Shown: piece by piece, positions 1 to 7,547 of the stretch
Numbering within the stretch: position 1 is the stretch's first letter
How the letters are laid out: every line of letters begins with the position of its first letter
From: JABFSC01 sp031389045
GTDB taxonomy: Bacteria; Desulfobacterota; Binatia; Bin18
Direction: 5' to 3'
Assembly: GCA_031389045.1 (NCBI GenBank)
Contig: JANMSE010000148.1
Location: 1-26,835 of the forward strand
DNA length: 26,835 nucleotides
Notes under the pieces: generated by a model
What the model saw: the letters and a program-made list of their open reading frames with translations, nothing else
What the model was told of the DNA's origin: nothing
Databases searched by the model: none
Translations under genes and position numbers: made by a program

Positions 1-138
1 ATGGTGATGCCGGGGGACAACACGCGGATGGTGGTGGAGTTATTGACGCCGATCGCGATGGATGACGGGTTACGGTTCGCGATTCGGGAGGGGGGCCGCA
101 CCGTGGGGGCTGGCGTCGTCACGAAAATCCTCCAATAA
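1..138 (+). CDS. tuf: Elongation factor Tu, C-terminal end (partial)
   Basis: The reading frame is open from the first base and ends in TAA at 136-138, giving 45 residues. They match the last part of EF-Tu domain 3, including the nearly invariant stretches MDDGLRFAIREGGRTVGAG and VVTKIL at the C-terminus. EF-Tu is the GTPase that delivers aminoacyl-tRNA to the ribosome. The methionine at base 1 is internal, not a start, because EF-Tu is about 395-400 residues long. The tuf - rpsJ order joins the str operon to the S10 operon. rpsJ begins 13 bp downstream, so the two are probably co-transcribed. Confidence 0.97.
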   Translation: MVMPGDNTRMVVELLTPIAMDDGLRFAIREGGRTVGAGVVTKILQ

Positions 139-151
139 GAACATGGTTACC

Positions 152-460
152 ATGAACGAAAAAATTCGCATTCGTCTCAAAGCATACGACCATAGAGTGC
201 TCGACCAGTCCGTGAAGGAGATTGTCGAGACGGTGAAACGCACTGGTGGGCGGGTTGCCGGCCCGATTCCGCTACCCACGTGCACTGAACGATATACCGT
301 CAACCGTTCTCCTCACGTTGATAAAAAGTCGCGAGAGCAATTCGAGATTCGCACCCATAAACGGCTGTTGGATATCCTTGATCCGACTCAACAAACGATT
401 GACGCACTCGGGAAACTTGAACTCGCGGCCGGAGTCGACGTCGAGATTAAGCTCCAGTAA
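152..460 (+). CDS. rpsJ: 30S ribosomal protein S10
   Basis: Encodes 102 residues, close to the E. coli length of 103. S10 belongs to the 30S head and also acts as NusE in transcription antitermination. The start IRIRLKAYDH and the segment GPIPLPT followed by HKRLLDI are family signatures. I chose ATG 152 over ATG 143 because a purine-rich stretch around 137-141 is at usable distance from 152 but almost touches 143. The resulting N-terminus (MNEKIRIR) also fits the family. It follows the tuf stop by 13 bp and precedes rplC by 12 bp. Confidence 0.96.
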   Translation: MNEKIRIRLKAYDHRVLDQSVKEIVETVKRTGGRVAGPIPLPTCTERYTVNRSPHVDKKSREQFEIRTHKRLLDILDPTQQTIDALGKLELAAGVDVEIKLQ

Positions 461-472
461 GGATACGGTCTT

Positions 473-1111
473 ATGAATGGTCTGATTGGAAAAAAACTTG
501 GTATGAGCCAGATCTTCGCCGCTGACGGCACTCTTATCCCCGTCACGGTTATTCAGGCTGGACCATGCACCATTATCCAGAAAAAAAACACCCACCGCGA
601 CGGGTACACGGCAGTTCAAGTCGGGTTTGGGACGCGTAAGATTCAGCGCGCTTCGAAGGCGCTGGTCGGACACTGTAAGAAGGCCAATGCTTCCCCGTTC
701 GCCGTGTTGCGAGAATTCGATACCGATGACATTGACAAGTATGAAATTGGCGCCGAGGTCAATGTTGCCACGCTCTTCATGGCTGGCGAAAAGGTTGATG
801 TCATCGGAACAACGAAGGGACGCGGATTCGCAGGTGTCATTAAGCGGCATGGTATGGCCGGTTTTCCTGGATCGCGTGGAACGCACGAGTACTTTCGACA
901 TGGTGGTTCTATCGGTAACCGTTCTTTTCCTGGCCGTATTTTCAAGGGAAAACGGATGGCGGGTCAACATGGCAATACTCGAGTGACAACGACTCAACTC
1001 CGGGTAGTGGAAGTACGTGGTGAAGACAACTTGATTTTTATTCGCGGAGCGGTTCCTGGAGCGAGCGGCGGCGTCGTCATTATCCGTAAAGCAGCGGTGG
1101 GAAAGAAATAA
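473..1111 (+). CDS. rplC: 50S ribosomal protein L3
   Basis: Encodes 212 residues, a normal L3 length. L3 is an early-assembling 50S protein whose long loop reaches towards the peptidyl transferase centre. The N-terminus (GLIGKKLGMSQIF) and the loop segments TKGRGFAGVIKRH, GSIGNRSFPGR and KRMAGQHGN are diagnostic. The glutamine in MAGQHG is the one methylated by PrmB in E. coli. An AAGGA Shine-Dalgarno at 459-463 overlaps the rpsJ stop codon. A run of eight A residues (581-588) codes for two lysines and most of an asparagine codon. Confidence 0.98.
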   Translation: MNGLIGKKLGMSQIFAADGTLIPVTVIQAGPCTIIQKKNTHRDGYTAVQVGFGTRKIQRASKALVGHCKKANASPFAVLREFDTDDIDKYEIGAEVNVATLFMAGEKVDVIGTTKGRGFAGVIKRHGMAGFPGSRGTHEYFRHGGSIGNRSFPGRIFKGKRMAGQHGNTRVTTTQLRVVEVRGEDNLIFIRGAVPGASGGVVIIRKAAVGKK

Positions 1112-1114
1112 GCA

Positions 1115-1756
1115 ATGGAAACACAGACGGCATCCCGCATTCCGGTGTTTTCACCGGATCGACAAACTGTTGGTGAGATCGAATTGCCTGCCGCTATCGC
1201 GCAGCAACCTCCACGCGAACACCTTCTTTTTGAGTTGGTAAAAATGCAGCGTGCCAATCGACGTTCTGGGACTGCTGCCACGAAAACGCGCGCGTTTGTT
1301 CGTGGTGGTGGCAAAAAACCCTGGAAACAAAAAGGCACGGGAAGGGCTCGTGCTGGTAGTAGCCGTTCTCCCATCTGGGTGGGAGGAGCAACGATTTTTG
1401 GTCCTCAGCCACGCTCGTACGCCTACCGACTTCCGAAGAGCGCACGCCGCACCGGACTCCAAGCGGCACTGGCGACCAAGTACCGAGCGGGCGAATTCTT
1501 TGTGGTCGACGACATTGAGCTGCCGGAGATGAAAACGAAGAGGATGCTAGAATTCCTCACGCGCCTGCAAATGGGCGATAGTGTCCTGGTCGTGATTGCG
1601 GAAGCGAACGAACGCATTGAAAAGTCCACACGAAACATCCCTGGAGTGAAAGTCCTGCGATGCGAGGGACTGAATGTCTACGACCTTCTTCATTATCGCC
1701 AAGTGCTCTTCACCCAGGCAGCGTTACAAAAAGTGACGAAAAGGCTCACAGCATGA
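1115..1756 (+). CDS. rplD: 50S ribosomal protein L4
   Basis: Encodes 213 residues, within the usual range. L4 lines the nascent-peptide exit tunnel through an extended loop. That loop is visible as KKPWKQKGTGRARAGSSRSP followed by WVGGATIFGP. In gammaproteobacteria L4 also represses the S10 operon, but no S10 leader lies in this window, so such control cannot be judged here. It starts 3 bp after rplC. Its TGA stop overlaps the rplW start as ATGA, implying translational coupling. Confidence 0.98.
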   Translation: METQTASRIPVFSPDRQTVGEIELPAAIAQQPPREHLLFELVKMQRANRRSGTAATKTRAFVRGGGKKPWKQKGTGRARAGSSRSPIWVGGATIFGPQPRSYAYRLPKSARRTGLQAALATKYRAGEFFVVDDIELPEMKTKRMLEFLTRLQMGDSVLVVIAEANERIEKSTRNIPGVKVLRCEGLNVYDLLHYRQVLFTQAALQKVTKRLTA

Positions 1757-2046
1757 ATAACGCGGTATATTCCGTCTTAACGACGCCACTCATCACTGAG
1801 AAAGCGACGCTGGTCAAGGAAGCAGGCAACCAGGTCGTCTTCCGCGTGCGCCCGGACGCCAATAAACACGCGATTCGCAATGCTGTCGAGACCTTATTCA
1901 AGGTGAAAGTCGAGAAAGTACGGACCGTCCAATATCTCGGTAAGGCGAAACGGGTTGGGAAGTCACTGGGAAAAAAGTCTGATTGGAAAAAAGCCTACGT
2001 GACTTTGGCAGAGGGAAATCAAATCGAATTTTTCGAGGGAGCATAG
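1753..2046 (+). CDS. rplW: 50S ribosomal protein L23
   Basis: Encodes 97 residues, normal for L23. L23 sits at the polypeptide tunnel exit and docks trigger factor and the signal recognition particle. The segments TPLITEKAT near the N-terminus and the V-rich ladder KVKVEKVRTV are typical. The start ATG at 1753 is set by a four-base ATGA overlap with the end of rplD. Longer in-frame extensions into rplD lack L23 similarity. rplB begins 3 bp after the stop. Confidence 0.97.
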   Translation: MNNAVYSVLTTPLITEKATLVKEAGNQVVFRVRPDANKHAIRNAVETLFKVKVEKVRTVQYLGKAKRVGKSLGKKSDWKKAYVTLAEGNQIEFFEGA

Positions 2047-2049
2047 TGC

Positions 2050-2871
2050 ATGGCGGTACGACAATATAAACCAACATCCGCGGCGCGGCGATTTCAGAGT
2101 GTCGCGGACTTCAGCGAGATCACGAAAAAAGCGCCTGAGCGTTCGTTGATCGCTCCGCTGAATAAGAGTGGCGGGAGGAACAACCGTGGCCGTATCACTC
2201 TCTTCCAACGTGGAGGAGGGCATAAGCGTCGCTATCGCATTATTGATTTTCGGCGCGAAAAAGATTCAATCTCCGCGAAGGTGGTCGCGATCGAGTATGA
2301 TCCCAACCGTTCGTCTCGTATCGCGCTTCTCCATTACCAAGACGGAGAAAAACGATACATCCTTGCTCCTGTTGGCCTCTCAGTTGGCGACACCATTACG
2401 TCCGGGCAAGAAGCTGATATTAAGCCTGGAAATGCTCTTCCGTTAAGTCATATCCCCCTGGGCACGATGATCCACAATATCGAACTCAAAATTGGTAAAG
2501 GTGGACAAATGGCGCGCAGTGCCGGGGCCTCGGCGCAACTCATGGCCAAGGAAGGTGACTACGCTTCGGTCAAACTCCCTTCGGGCGAAGTCCGCTTGGT
2601 GCATCAGCGGTGCAAGGCGACGATTGGTCAAATTGGCAATATCGACCATGAAAACATTTCGCTAGGGAAAGCTGGTCGTTCCCGCTGGCTCGGACGTCGC
2701 CCCCATGTTCGTGGAGTTGCGATGAACCCAGTGGATCACCCAATGGGCGGAGGAGAAGGCCGAGGAAAAGGTAATCACCCTCAAAGCCCGTGGGGAGTGC
2801 TCGCCAAGGGCTACAAGACACGACACAACGCTCGCACGGATAAACATATCGTCCAGCGAAGGAAGAAGTAA
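2050..2871 (+). CDS. rplB: 50S ribosomal protein L2
   Basis: Encodes 273 residues, the same length as E. coli L2. L2 is needed for subunit joining and supports the peptidyl transferase centre. Recognisable blocks are KSGGRNNRGRIT, GGGHKRRYRIIDF, IEYDPNRS and the C-terminal MNPVDHPMGGGEGRGKG. The functionally important histidine (His229 in E. coli numbering) is present as H230 in VDHP. The next conserved histidine is methionine here (HPM instead of HPH), a change I recall from other phyla too. It starts 3 bp after rplW. Confidence 0.98.
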   Translation: MAVRQYKPTSAARRFQSVADFSEITKKAPERSLIAPLNKSGGRNNRGRITLFQRGGGHKRRYRIIDFRREKDSISAKVVAIEYDPNRSSRIALLHYQDGEKRYILAPVGLSVGDTITSGQEADIKPGNALPLSHIPLGTMIHNIELKIGKGGQMARSAGASAQLMAKEGDYASVKLPSGEVRLVHQRCKATIGQIGNIDHENISLGKAGRSRWLGRRPHVRGVAMNPVDHPMGGGEGRGKGNHPQSPWGVLAKGYKTRHNARTDKHIVQRRKK

Positions 2872-2877
2872 GAGTCT

Positions 2878-3171
2878 ATGCCGCGCTCATTGAAAAAAGG
2901 TCCGTTTATCGACGACCATTTGATAAAGAAGGTTGATGCGCTGATTCAGAGCGGAGAAAAAAAGGTCATTAAGACTTGGTCCCGTCGCTCGACGATTAGT
3001 CCAGACATGATTGGATATACGTTTGCCGTCCACAATGGCAAGAAGTTTGTTCCAGTCTACGTGACCGACAACATGGTCGGGCATAAACTTGGAGAATTTT
3101 CTCCGACGCGCACTTTCTACAGCCACTCCGGCGATAAAAAGGGTGAGGTCAAGAAGGCGGCGAGGGGATAG
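2878..3171 (+). CDS. rpsS: 30S ribosomal protein S19
   Basis: Encodes 97 residues. S19 binds in the 30S head next to S13 and contacts the A-site region. The N-terminus PRSLKKGPFID, the central TWSRRSTI and the C-terminal GHKLGEFSPTRTF are signatures of the family. It starts 6 bp after rplB. The C-terminal tail is lysine-rich, as usual. Confidence 0.97.
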   Translation: MPRSLKKGPFIDDHLIKKVDALIQSGEKKVIKTWSRRSTISPDMIGYTFAVHNGKKFVPVYVTDNMVGHKLGEFSPTRTFYSHSGDKKGEVKKAARG

Positions 3172-3182
3172 GAAAGTAGACC

Positions 3183-3518
3183 ATGGAAGCAAAATCGATC
3201 TTGCGAGATGTGCGCATGTCTCCCCGCAAGGGGCGGCTCGTCGCCGACATGATTCGCGGCAAACAAGTTGAGGAAGCGCTGGCGATCTTGCGCTTCACTC
3301 CAAAGAAAGCAGCGCGTCTCCTGACCAAGGCTTTACAGGCTGCGGTCGCTAATGCAGCAGAAACTCAACAGTTGGACCCGGACAAGTTGTACGTCAAGAC
3401 AACCTTTGTTGACGGCGGAACCACGTGGAAACGCTTCACGCCGCGTGCGCATGGGCGAGCAACCCCGATTCGCAAGCGCACCAGCCATTTTACCGTCATC
3501 GTCGACGAACGAGGATAA
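3183..3518 (+). CDS. rplV: 50S ribosomal protein L22
   Basis: Encodes 111 residues. L22 contributes a long beta-hairpin to the exit tunnel, the site of some macrolide-resistance mutations. The hairpin region appears as KRFTPRAHGRATPIRKRTSH near the C-terminus. The N-terminal RMSPRKGRLVADMIRGK is also characteristic. It lies 11 bp after rpsS and 10 bp before rpsC. Confidence 0.97.
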   Translation: MEAKSILRDVRMSPRKGRLVADMIRGKQVEEALAILRFTPKKAARLLTKALQAAVANAAETQQLDPDKLYVKTTFVDGGTTWKRFTPRAHGRATPIRKRTSHFTVIVDERG

Positions 3519-3528
3519 GAGGAAAAAC

Positions 3529-4191
3529 ATGGGGCAGAAAGTTCATCCCAAGGGATTTCGTATCGGCGTTATCGAAGGCTGGGAGTCGCGGTGGTTCGCT
3601 GAAAAAGAATATGCCAACCTTTTGCATGAAGACATTAAGGTCCGCGACTTCATTAAGAAACGTCTTCAGCATGCGGGCATCGCGAAAATAGAGATTGAGC
3701 GCGCGGCCAATAAGGCGAAGATTAATATTCACACGGCTCGCCCTGGTATTGTCATCGGCAAGAAAGGGGTCGAGATCGAGAAGTTGAAAGTGGACCTCGC
3801 CAAATTGTCGAACCGCGAGGTGTACCTCAACATTCACGAAGTCCGTCGCCCCGACCTCGACGCGCAGTTAGTGGCGGAGAACATCGCGTTACAACTTGAA
3901 CGCCGAGTCGCCTTCCGTCGCGCGATGAAAGAAAGCGTCGCGCGAGCCGTACGCATGGGAGCACAGGGCATCAAGGTGCGCTGCTCTGGGCGACTGGCAG
4001 GCGCGGAAATCGCCCGTACCGAGTGGTACCGCGAGGGGCGAGTCCCCTTACATACCTTGCGGGCGGACATTAGTTATGGAACCGCTGAAGCAAAGACGAC
4101 CTACGGTATTATCGGTGTGAAGGTATGGATTTGCCGCGGGGAAATTATCACGCGCGATGAAGAGCAACAAAAGCTGGCGTTGGGAGCCTAA
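3529..4191 (+). CDS. rpsC: 30S ribosomal protein S3
   Basis: Encodes 220 residues. S3 forms part of the mRNA entry channel and has helicase-related activity. The N-terminus GQKVHPKGFRIG fixes the start at ATG 3529, preceded by an AGAGGA Shine-Dalgarno. A KH domain with its GxxG loop (GKKG, residues 77-80) is followed by the C-terminal domain, with RRAMKESVARAVRMGAQGIK and WYREGRVPLHTLRADI. It follows rplV by 10 bp and precedes rplP by 11 bp. Confidence 0.98.
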   Translation: MGQKVHPKGFRIGVIEGWESRWFAEKEYANLLHEDIKVRDFIKKRLQHAGIAKIEIERAANKAKINIHTARPGIVIGKKGVEIEKLKVDLAKLSNREVYLNIHEVRRPDLDAQLVAENIALQLERRVAFRRAMKESVARAVRMGAQGIKVRCSGRLAGAEIARTEWYREGRVPLHTLRADISYGTAEAKTTYGIIGVKVWICRGEIITRDEEQQKLALGA

Positions 4192-4202
4192 GGAATAGAA
4201 CG

Positions 4203-4628
4203 ATGCTCGCTCCGAAAAAAGTTAAATATCGTAAACAACAAAAGGGACGCATCTACGGAGATGCGCAGCGTGGGAATTCGCTTGCCTTCGGTGATTTCGG
4301 TCTCAAAACGCTTGACCGGGGGTGGGTCTCGGCACGTGAAATTGAAGCCGCCCGCGTCGCGCTCACGCGTCACGTGAAACGTGGTGGCCGTATATGGGTG
4401 CGAATTTTTCCAGACAAACCAATCACCAAAAAGCCGGCGGAAACACGGATGGGAAAAGGAAAAGGGCCCCCGGAAGCGTGGGTCGCCGTAGTCAGGCCTG
4501 GACGTATGTTGTTCGAGATGGAAGGCATACCTCGCGACACCGCACGCGAAGCCCTACGGTTGGCTTCCCACAAGTTGTCGGTCAGTACCCAATTCTGTGA
4601 ACGCCGCGGGGCAACCTATGCCAGCTAA
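4203..4628 (+). CDS. rplP: 50S ribosomal protein L16
   Basis: Encodes 141 residues. L16 helps shape the A-site tRNA-binding region of the 50S subunit and assembles late. Key family blocks are KYRKQQKGR near the start and RMGKGKGPPEAWVAVVRPGR in the centre, where most bacteria have asparagine instead of the first proline of GPPE. Its last 11 bp overlap the start of rpmC, which suggests translational coupling. Confidence 0.97.
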   Translation: MLAPKKVKYRKQQKGRIYGDAQRGNSLAFGDFGLKTLDRGWVSAREIEAARVALTRHVKRGGRIWVRIFPDKPITKKPAETRMGKGKGPPEAWVAVVRPGRMLFEMEGIPRDTAREALRLASHKLSVSTQFCERRGATYAS

Positions 4629-4833
4629 CAAGGAAATCCACGAGTTCCATAACCTAACGGACGCCGAAGCGCGCCAAAAGGAGCAAGAGATGGCTGAAGA
4701 GCTTTTCCGGCTCCGTATGCGAAAAAGCACTGGGCAACTTGAGAACCCCATGCGTATCCGGCAACTGCGTCGTGATATCGCGAGACTCAAGACTATTCAG
4801 CATGCGCGCGTGCTGCGCGGAACAGGAGAATAA
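4618..4833 (+). CDS. rpmC: 50S ribosomal protein L29
   Basis: Encodes 71 residues. L29 lies beside L23 at the tunnel exit. The core ELFRLRMRKSTGQLENPMRI followed by RQLRRDIARLKT is diagnostic. I chose ATG 4618, inside the end of rplP, with a GGGG element at 4608-4611. The in-frame GTG at 4597 would add seven residues that do not look like L29. The N-terminus is somewhat longer than the typical bacterial L29 start. Confidence 0.94.
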   Translation: MPANKEIHEFHNLTDAEARQKEQEMAEELFRLRMRKSTGQLENPMRIRQLRRDIARLKTIQHARVLRGTGE

Positions 4834-4838
4834 CAACG

Positions 4839-5096
4839 GTGCCAGGACAGCAGAAAGTACGCAACGGCGTCGTCGTGAGTGACAAGATGGACAAGACGGT
4901 CGTGGTTCTTGTCGAACGTCTCGTGCAGCACGTACAGTACAAGAAATACGTCAAACAACGGAAGAAATATAAAGCCCACGACCCGGAGAATCGTTGTAAA
5001 ACTGGGGATGTCGTCACCATCGTGGAAACGCGCCCACTCAGCCGAGAGAAACGCTGGCTCGTCCGTGAAGTCGTCAAGCAAGCGGCGGTGGAGTAG
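4839..5096 (+). CDS. rpsQ: 30S ribosomal protein S17
   Basis: Encodes 85 residues of an OB-fold primary 16S rRNA-binding protein. Family blocks are NGVVVSDKMDKTVVV near the N-terminus, HDPENRCKTGDVV in the centre and RPLSREKRW near the end. It begins with GTG at 4839. An AGGAG at 4824-4828 lies ten bases upstream, and no in-frame ATG would give a complete S17. It is 5 bp after rpmC. Confidence 0.96.
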   Translation: MPGQQKVRNGVVVSDKMDKTVVVLVERLVQHVQYKKYVKQRKKYKAHDPENRCKTGDVVTIVETRPLSREKRWLVREVVKQAAVE

Positions 5097-5120
5097 CGTG
5101 GCGACAGAAGGACATTCGTT

Positions 5121-5489
5121 ATGATTCAGGTGGAAAGCATTCTTGATGTGGCTGATAATTCGGGTGCGAGGAAAGTGCGATGCGTCCGCGTGCTCGGCGG
5201 AACGCGCCGCCGTTATGCCACGGTTGGTGATGAAATCGTCGTTTCGATTCGCGAAGCGATTCCAAACGCGAAGGTGAAAAAGGGCGATGTGATGCACGCG
5301 GTGATCGTCCGTACCGCGAAAGAGATCGGTCGTCCCGACGGCTCGTACATTCGCTTTGATAACAACTCGGCGGTGCTGATCGATAACCAAAAAGAGCCGG
5401 TTGGCACGCGCATCTTTGGCCCTGTTGCTCGAGAACTTCGTGCGAAACGGTTTATGAAAATCATTTCTCTGGCACCGGAAGTACTGTAG
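5121..5489 (+). CDS. rplN: 50S ribosomal protein L14
   Basis: Encodes 122 residues, the standard length. L14 sits at the subunit interface and forms an intersubunit bridge. The start MIQVESILDVADNSGARK and the segments KKGDVMHAVIVRT and IFGPVARELR are typical of L14. The Shine-Dalgarno AGAAGGA (5106-5112) is well placed. It lies 24 bp after rpsQ and 10 bp before rplX. Confidence 0.98.
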   Translation: MIQVESILDVADNSGARKVRCVRVLGGTRRRYATVGDEIVVSIREAIPNAKVKKGDVMHAVIVRTAKEIGRPDGSYIRFDNNSAVLIDNQKEPVGTRIFGPVARELRAKRFMKIISLAPEVL

Positions 5490-5499
5490 GAATTGTCCC

Positions 5500-5820
5500 A
5501 TGCTAGCGCGAGTGAAAAAAAACGATCTGGTGATGGTGGTCGCGGGGAAACACCGCAAGGCGACGGGCAAAGTGTTACGCGTGTTGCCGGAAGAAAACCG
5601 AGCGATGGTGGAGCGTATCAACATTGTTAAACGCCACACTAAACCCCGCAGTCCCCAAATACCGGGCGGCATTGTGGAAAAAGAAGCCTCGATTCATCTC
5701 TCTAACCTGATGCCGATGTGTGAGCGCTGTAATGCCCCCGTCCGCATTGGCGTGCGGACTCTCCAAGACGGGAGCAAGGCCCGCGAGTGTCGGCGCTGTA
5801 AGGAATTATTGGATAAGTAA
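5500..5820 (+). CDS. rplX: 50S ribosomal protein L24
   Basis: Encodes 106 residues. L24 initiates 50S assembly by binding the 5' part of 23S rRNA. The KOW motif near the N-terminus appears as DLVMVVAGKHRKATGKVLRV. A PQIPGGIVEKEASIHLSN block follows. The C-terminus has two CxxC pairs (CERC and CRRC) that could bind zinc, as in other two-CxxC L24 variants. A run of eight A residues (5515-5522) lies at codons 6-8. Its stop is separated from rplE by a single base. Confidence 0.97.
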   Translation: MLARVKKNDLVMVVAGKHRKATGKVLRVLPEENRAMVERINIVKRHTKPRSPQIPGGIVEKEASIHLSNLMPMCERCNAPVRIGVRTLQDGSKARECRRCKELLDK

Positions 5821-5821
5821 T

Positions 5822-6364
5822 ATGGCGTCACGACTGAAAGAACTGTACTACCAAAAGGTGGTTCCGACCCTGAAGCAGGACCTCGGATACGCGAATATCA
5901 TGCAGGTCCCGCAATTGAAGAAAATCGTTGTCAACATGGGATTAGGTGGCGCGGTGGAAAATCCCAAGTTGCTAGAATCTGGAGTGGCTGAGCTGACGCA
6001 AATCACCGGACAAAAGCCCGTGGTGACGAAAGCTCACAAGTCGATAGCGAACTTCAAACTCCGTGAAGGAGTTGCGATCGGCTGCGCGGTCACCCTGCGT
6101 GGAGAGCGAATGTATGAGTTCTTTGATCGCCTGGTGAACGTGGCATTACCGCGTGTCCGCGACTTTCGTGGCATTCCAGAGAACGCGTTTGACGGGCGGG
6201 GCAATTACTCGCTTGGGATTCGCGAGCATGTGATTTTTCCGGAAATTAACGTCGATAAAGTAGAGCAAGTGAAGGGGTTCACGGTTTCGTTTGTGACCTC
6301 GGCGAAAACCGATGTCGAAGGGCGCGCCCTGTTGCGTGCGCTCGGGATGCCCTTTCGGAGTTAG
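5822..6364 (+). CDS. rplE: 50S ribosomal protein L5
   Basis: Encodes 180 residues, the usual length. L5 binds 5S rRNA and contacts P-site tRNA. Key blocks are KIVVNMGLG, KAHKSIANFKLREG, LPRVRDFRGI and GIREHVIFPEI. ATG 5822 gives the standard N-terminus (MASRLKELY), and longer in-frame starts lie inside rplX. Only one base separates it from the rplX stop, so the two are tightly coupled. In E. coli the S8 repressor binds near the rplX-rplE junction, but there is no room here for an independent intergenic structure. Confidence 0.98.
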   Translation: MASRLKELYYQKVVPTLKQDLGYANIMQVPQLKKIVVNMGLGGAVENPKLLESGVAELTQITGQKPVVTKAHKSIANFKLREGVAIGCAVTLRGERMYEFFDRLVNVALPRVRDFRGIPENAFDGRGNYSLGIREHVIFPEINVDKVEQVKGFTVSFVTSAKTDVEGRALLRALGMPFRS

Positions 6365-6370
6365 GATTGT

Positions 6371-6556
6371 ATGGCACGTACCTGTTTACGCATTAAAGCA
6401 AAACGCACCCCGAAATTTGCCGTTCGGCAAAACAACCGCTGCGACCGATGTGGACGCCCGCGCGCTTTTTACCGGCGCTTTCGCCTTTGTCGCATTTGCT
6501 TACGAAACTTCGCGCTTAAGGGACAAATCCCTGGGATGACGAAAGCAAGTTGGTAA
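6371..6556 (+). CDS. rpsN: 30S ribosomal protein S14, zinc-binding type (type Z)
   Basis: Encodes 61 residues, the short form of S14. Two CxxC pairs (C24/C27 and C40/C43) form a zinc ribbon, and the C-terminus (LKGQIPGMTKASW) is canonical. S14 assembles late into the 30S head. The zinc form is typical of many bacteria outside the gamma and alpha proteobacteria. It starts 6 bp after rplE with AGGA overlapping that gene's stop, and rpsH follows after 10 bp. Confidence 0.97.
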   Translation: MARTCLRIKAKRTPKFAVRQNNRCDRCGRPRAFYRRFRLCRICLRNFALKGQIPGMTKASW

Positions 6557-6566
6557 GGAGGACATT

Positions 6567-6962
6567 ATGAGAGCAGATCCTGTCGCCGACTTGTTGACCT
6601 GTATCCGTAATGGTCTCCATGCTCATAAGGAGCGTGTTGACGTGCCGTGGTCGCGACTGAAAGAGGCGGTGGTGAAAACCTTCATCCAAGAAGGGTTCCT
6701 GAAAGAGTACAGCACCATTGAGGATAAAAGTCATCAACTCCTCCGCATTTGGCTGAAATACGATGCGGCGGGACATCCAGTGTTGCGTGGAATAAAACGT
6801 GTGAGCAAACCAAGTCTCCGCACTTATGTCAGGGCGGATGAAATTCCCTCGGTGCAAAATGGCTTGGGGGTGAGTGTGCTCACGACCTCGCGTGGGGTTT
6901 TGCCTGATCGCGAGGCGCGGAAGTTACGCGTCGGCGGCGAAATTCTTTGCAGTATGTGGTAG
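6567..6962 (+). CDS. rpsH: 30S ribosomal protein S8
   Basis: Encodes 131 residues. S8 binds helix 21 of 16S rRNA in the central domain. The start DPVADLLTCIRNG, the middle RGIKRVSKPSLR and the end DREARKLRVGGEILCSMW match the family closely. A strong AAGGAGG Shine-Dalgarno lies at 6555-6561. In E. coli S8 represses the spc operon, but I see no obvious S8-like site here. Confidence 0.97.
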   Translation: MRADPVADLLTCIRNGLHAHKERVDVPWSRLKEAVVKTFIQEGFLKEYSTIEDKSHQLLRIWLKYDAAGHPVLRGIKRVSKPSLRTYVRADEIPSVQNGLGVSVLTTSRGVLPDREARKLRVGGEILCSMW

Positions 6963-6989
6963 TTCGCAAGCAGAAAGAGGAAAAACACC

Positions 6990-7535
6990 ATGGCGGGGCT
7001 CGGAAGCTGGCCAGTGCCAGTACCAGATAAAGTCAAAGTCTCCATACAGAATGGGCGTGTCTCCATACAAGGGGCAAAAGGGCAGCTCGAAATGCCTTTC
7101 GATCCCGCCATTTCTGTGAAGGTAGCGGATAATAACATCGCCGTCGTTCGATCCGAGGAGTCTCGTCGCGCGAAAGCCATCCACGGGATGACGCGGAAGA
7201 TGATCGCGAATATGGTCGAAGGAGTCAGCAAAGGGTTCAGTCGCACCGTTGAAATCAGCGGCGTTGGCTATCGTGCTGAAGCGGTGGGAAAATCGGCGAT
7301 TCAGTTTAGTCTCGGTTACTCGCACCCGATTTTGTATCAACTCCCTCCAGGCATACAAGCGAAGATTGAACGCCAAACGGTGATTACCCTCGAAGGCATC
7401 GACAAGCAGTTACTCGGTGAAGTGACGGTAGGCATTCGCCGCCTCAGACCCCCAGACCCGTACAAGGCAAAAGGGGTGAAGTTGGCGGAGGAAAAGATTC
7501 GTAGAAAGGCCGGCAAAACCGCCGGAGCACGGTAA
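6990..7535 (+). CDS. rplF: 50S ribosomal protein L6
   Basis: Encodes 181 residues. L6 lies near the GTPase-associated centre and the sarcin-ricin loop. Recognisable parts are the PVPVP near the N-terminus, GVSKGFSRTVEISGVGYRAE in the middle, and RRLRPPDPYKAKGV followed by a lysine/arginine-rich end. The usual bacterial N-terminus (SRIGKxPI) is replaced by AGLGSWPVPVP, so two normally basic positions are lost. The remainder is conventional. Confidence 0.97.
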   Translation: MAGLGSWPVPVPDKVKVSIQNGRVSIQGAKGQLEMPFDPAISVKVADNNIAVVRSEESRRAKAIHGMTRKMIANMVEGVSKGFSRTVEISGVGYRAEAVGKSAIQFSLGYSHPILYQLPPGIQAKIERQTVITLEGIDKQLLGEVTVGIRRLRPPDPYKAKGVKLAEEKIRRKAGKTAGAR

Positions 7536-7547
7536 GGTTCTAGAGTT

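Noticed and set aside
62..151. N-terminal extension of rpsJ into tuf
   Set aside because: The extra residues overlap the EF-Tu coding end and do not match S10, which starts at 152.
272..997. Long open frame on the minus strand antisense to rpsJ and rplC (241 codons)
   Set aside because: It lies entirely opposite two highly conserved ribosomal genes, has no recognisable domain, and reflects codon bias of the real genes.
2710..2765. L2 reads HPM instead of HPH in the conserved NPVDHP motif
   Set aside because: The essential histidine is the first one and is kept. The second position varies in other phyla as far as I recall.
4797..5672. Open frame of 291 codons on the minus strand across rpsQ, rplN and rplX
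   Set aside because: The opposite strand encodes three unmistakable ribosomal proteins, and the antisense product has low-complexity, unfamiliar composition.
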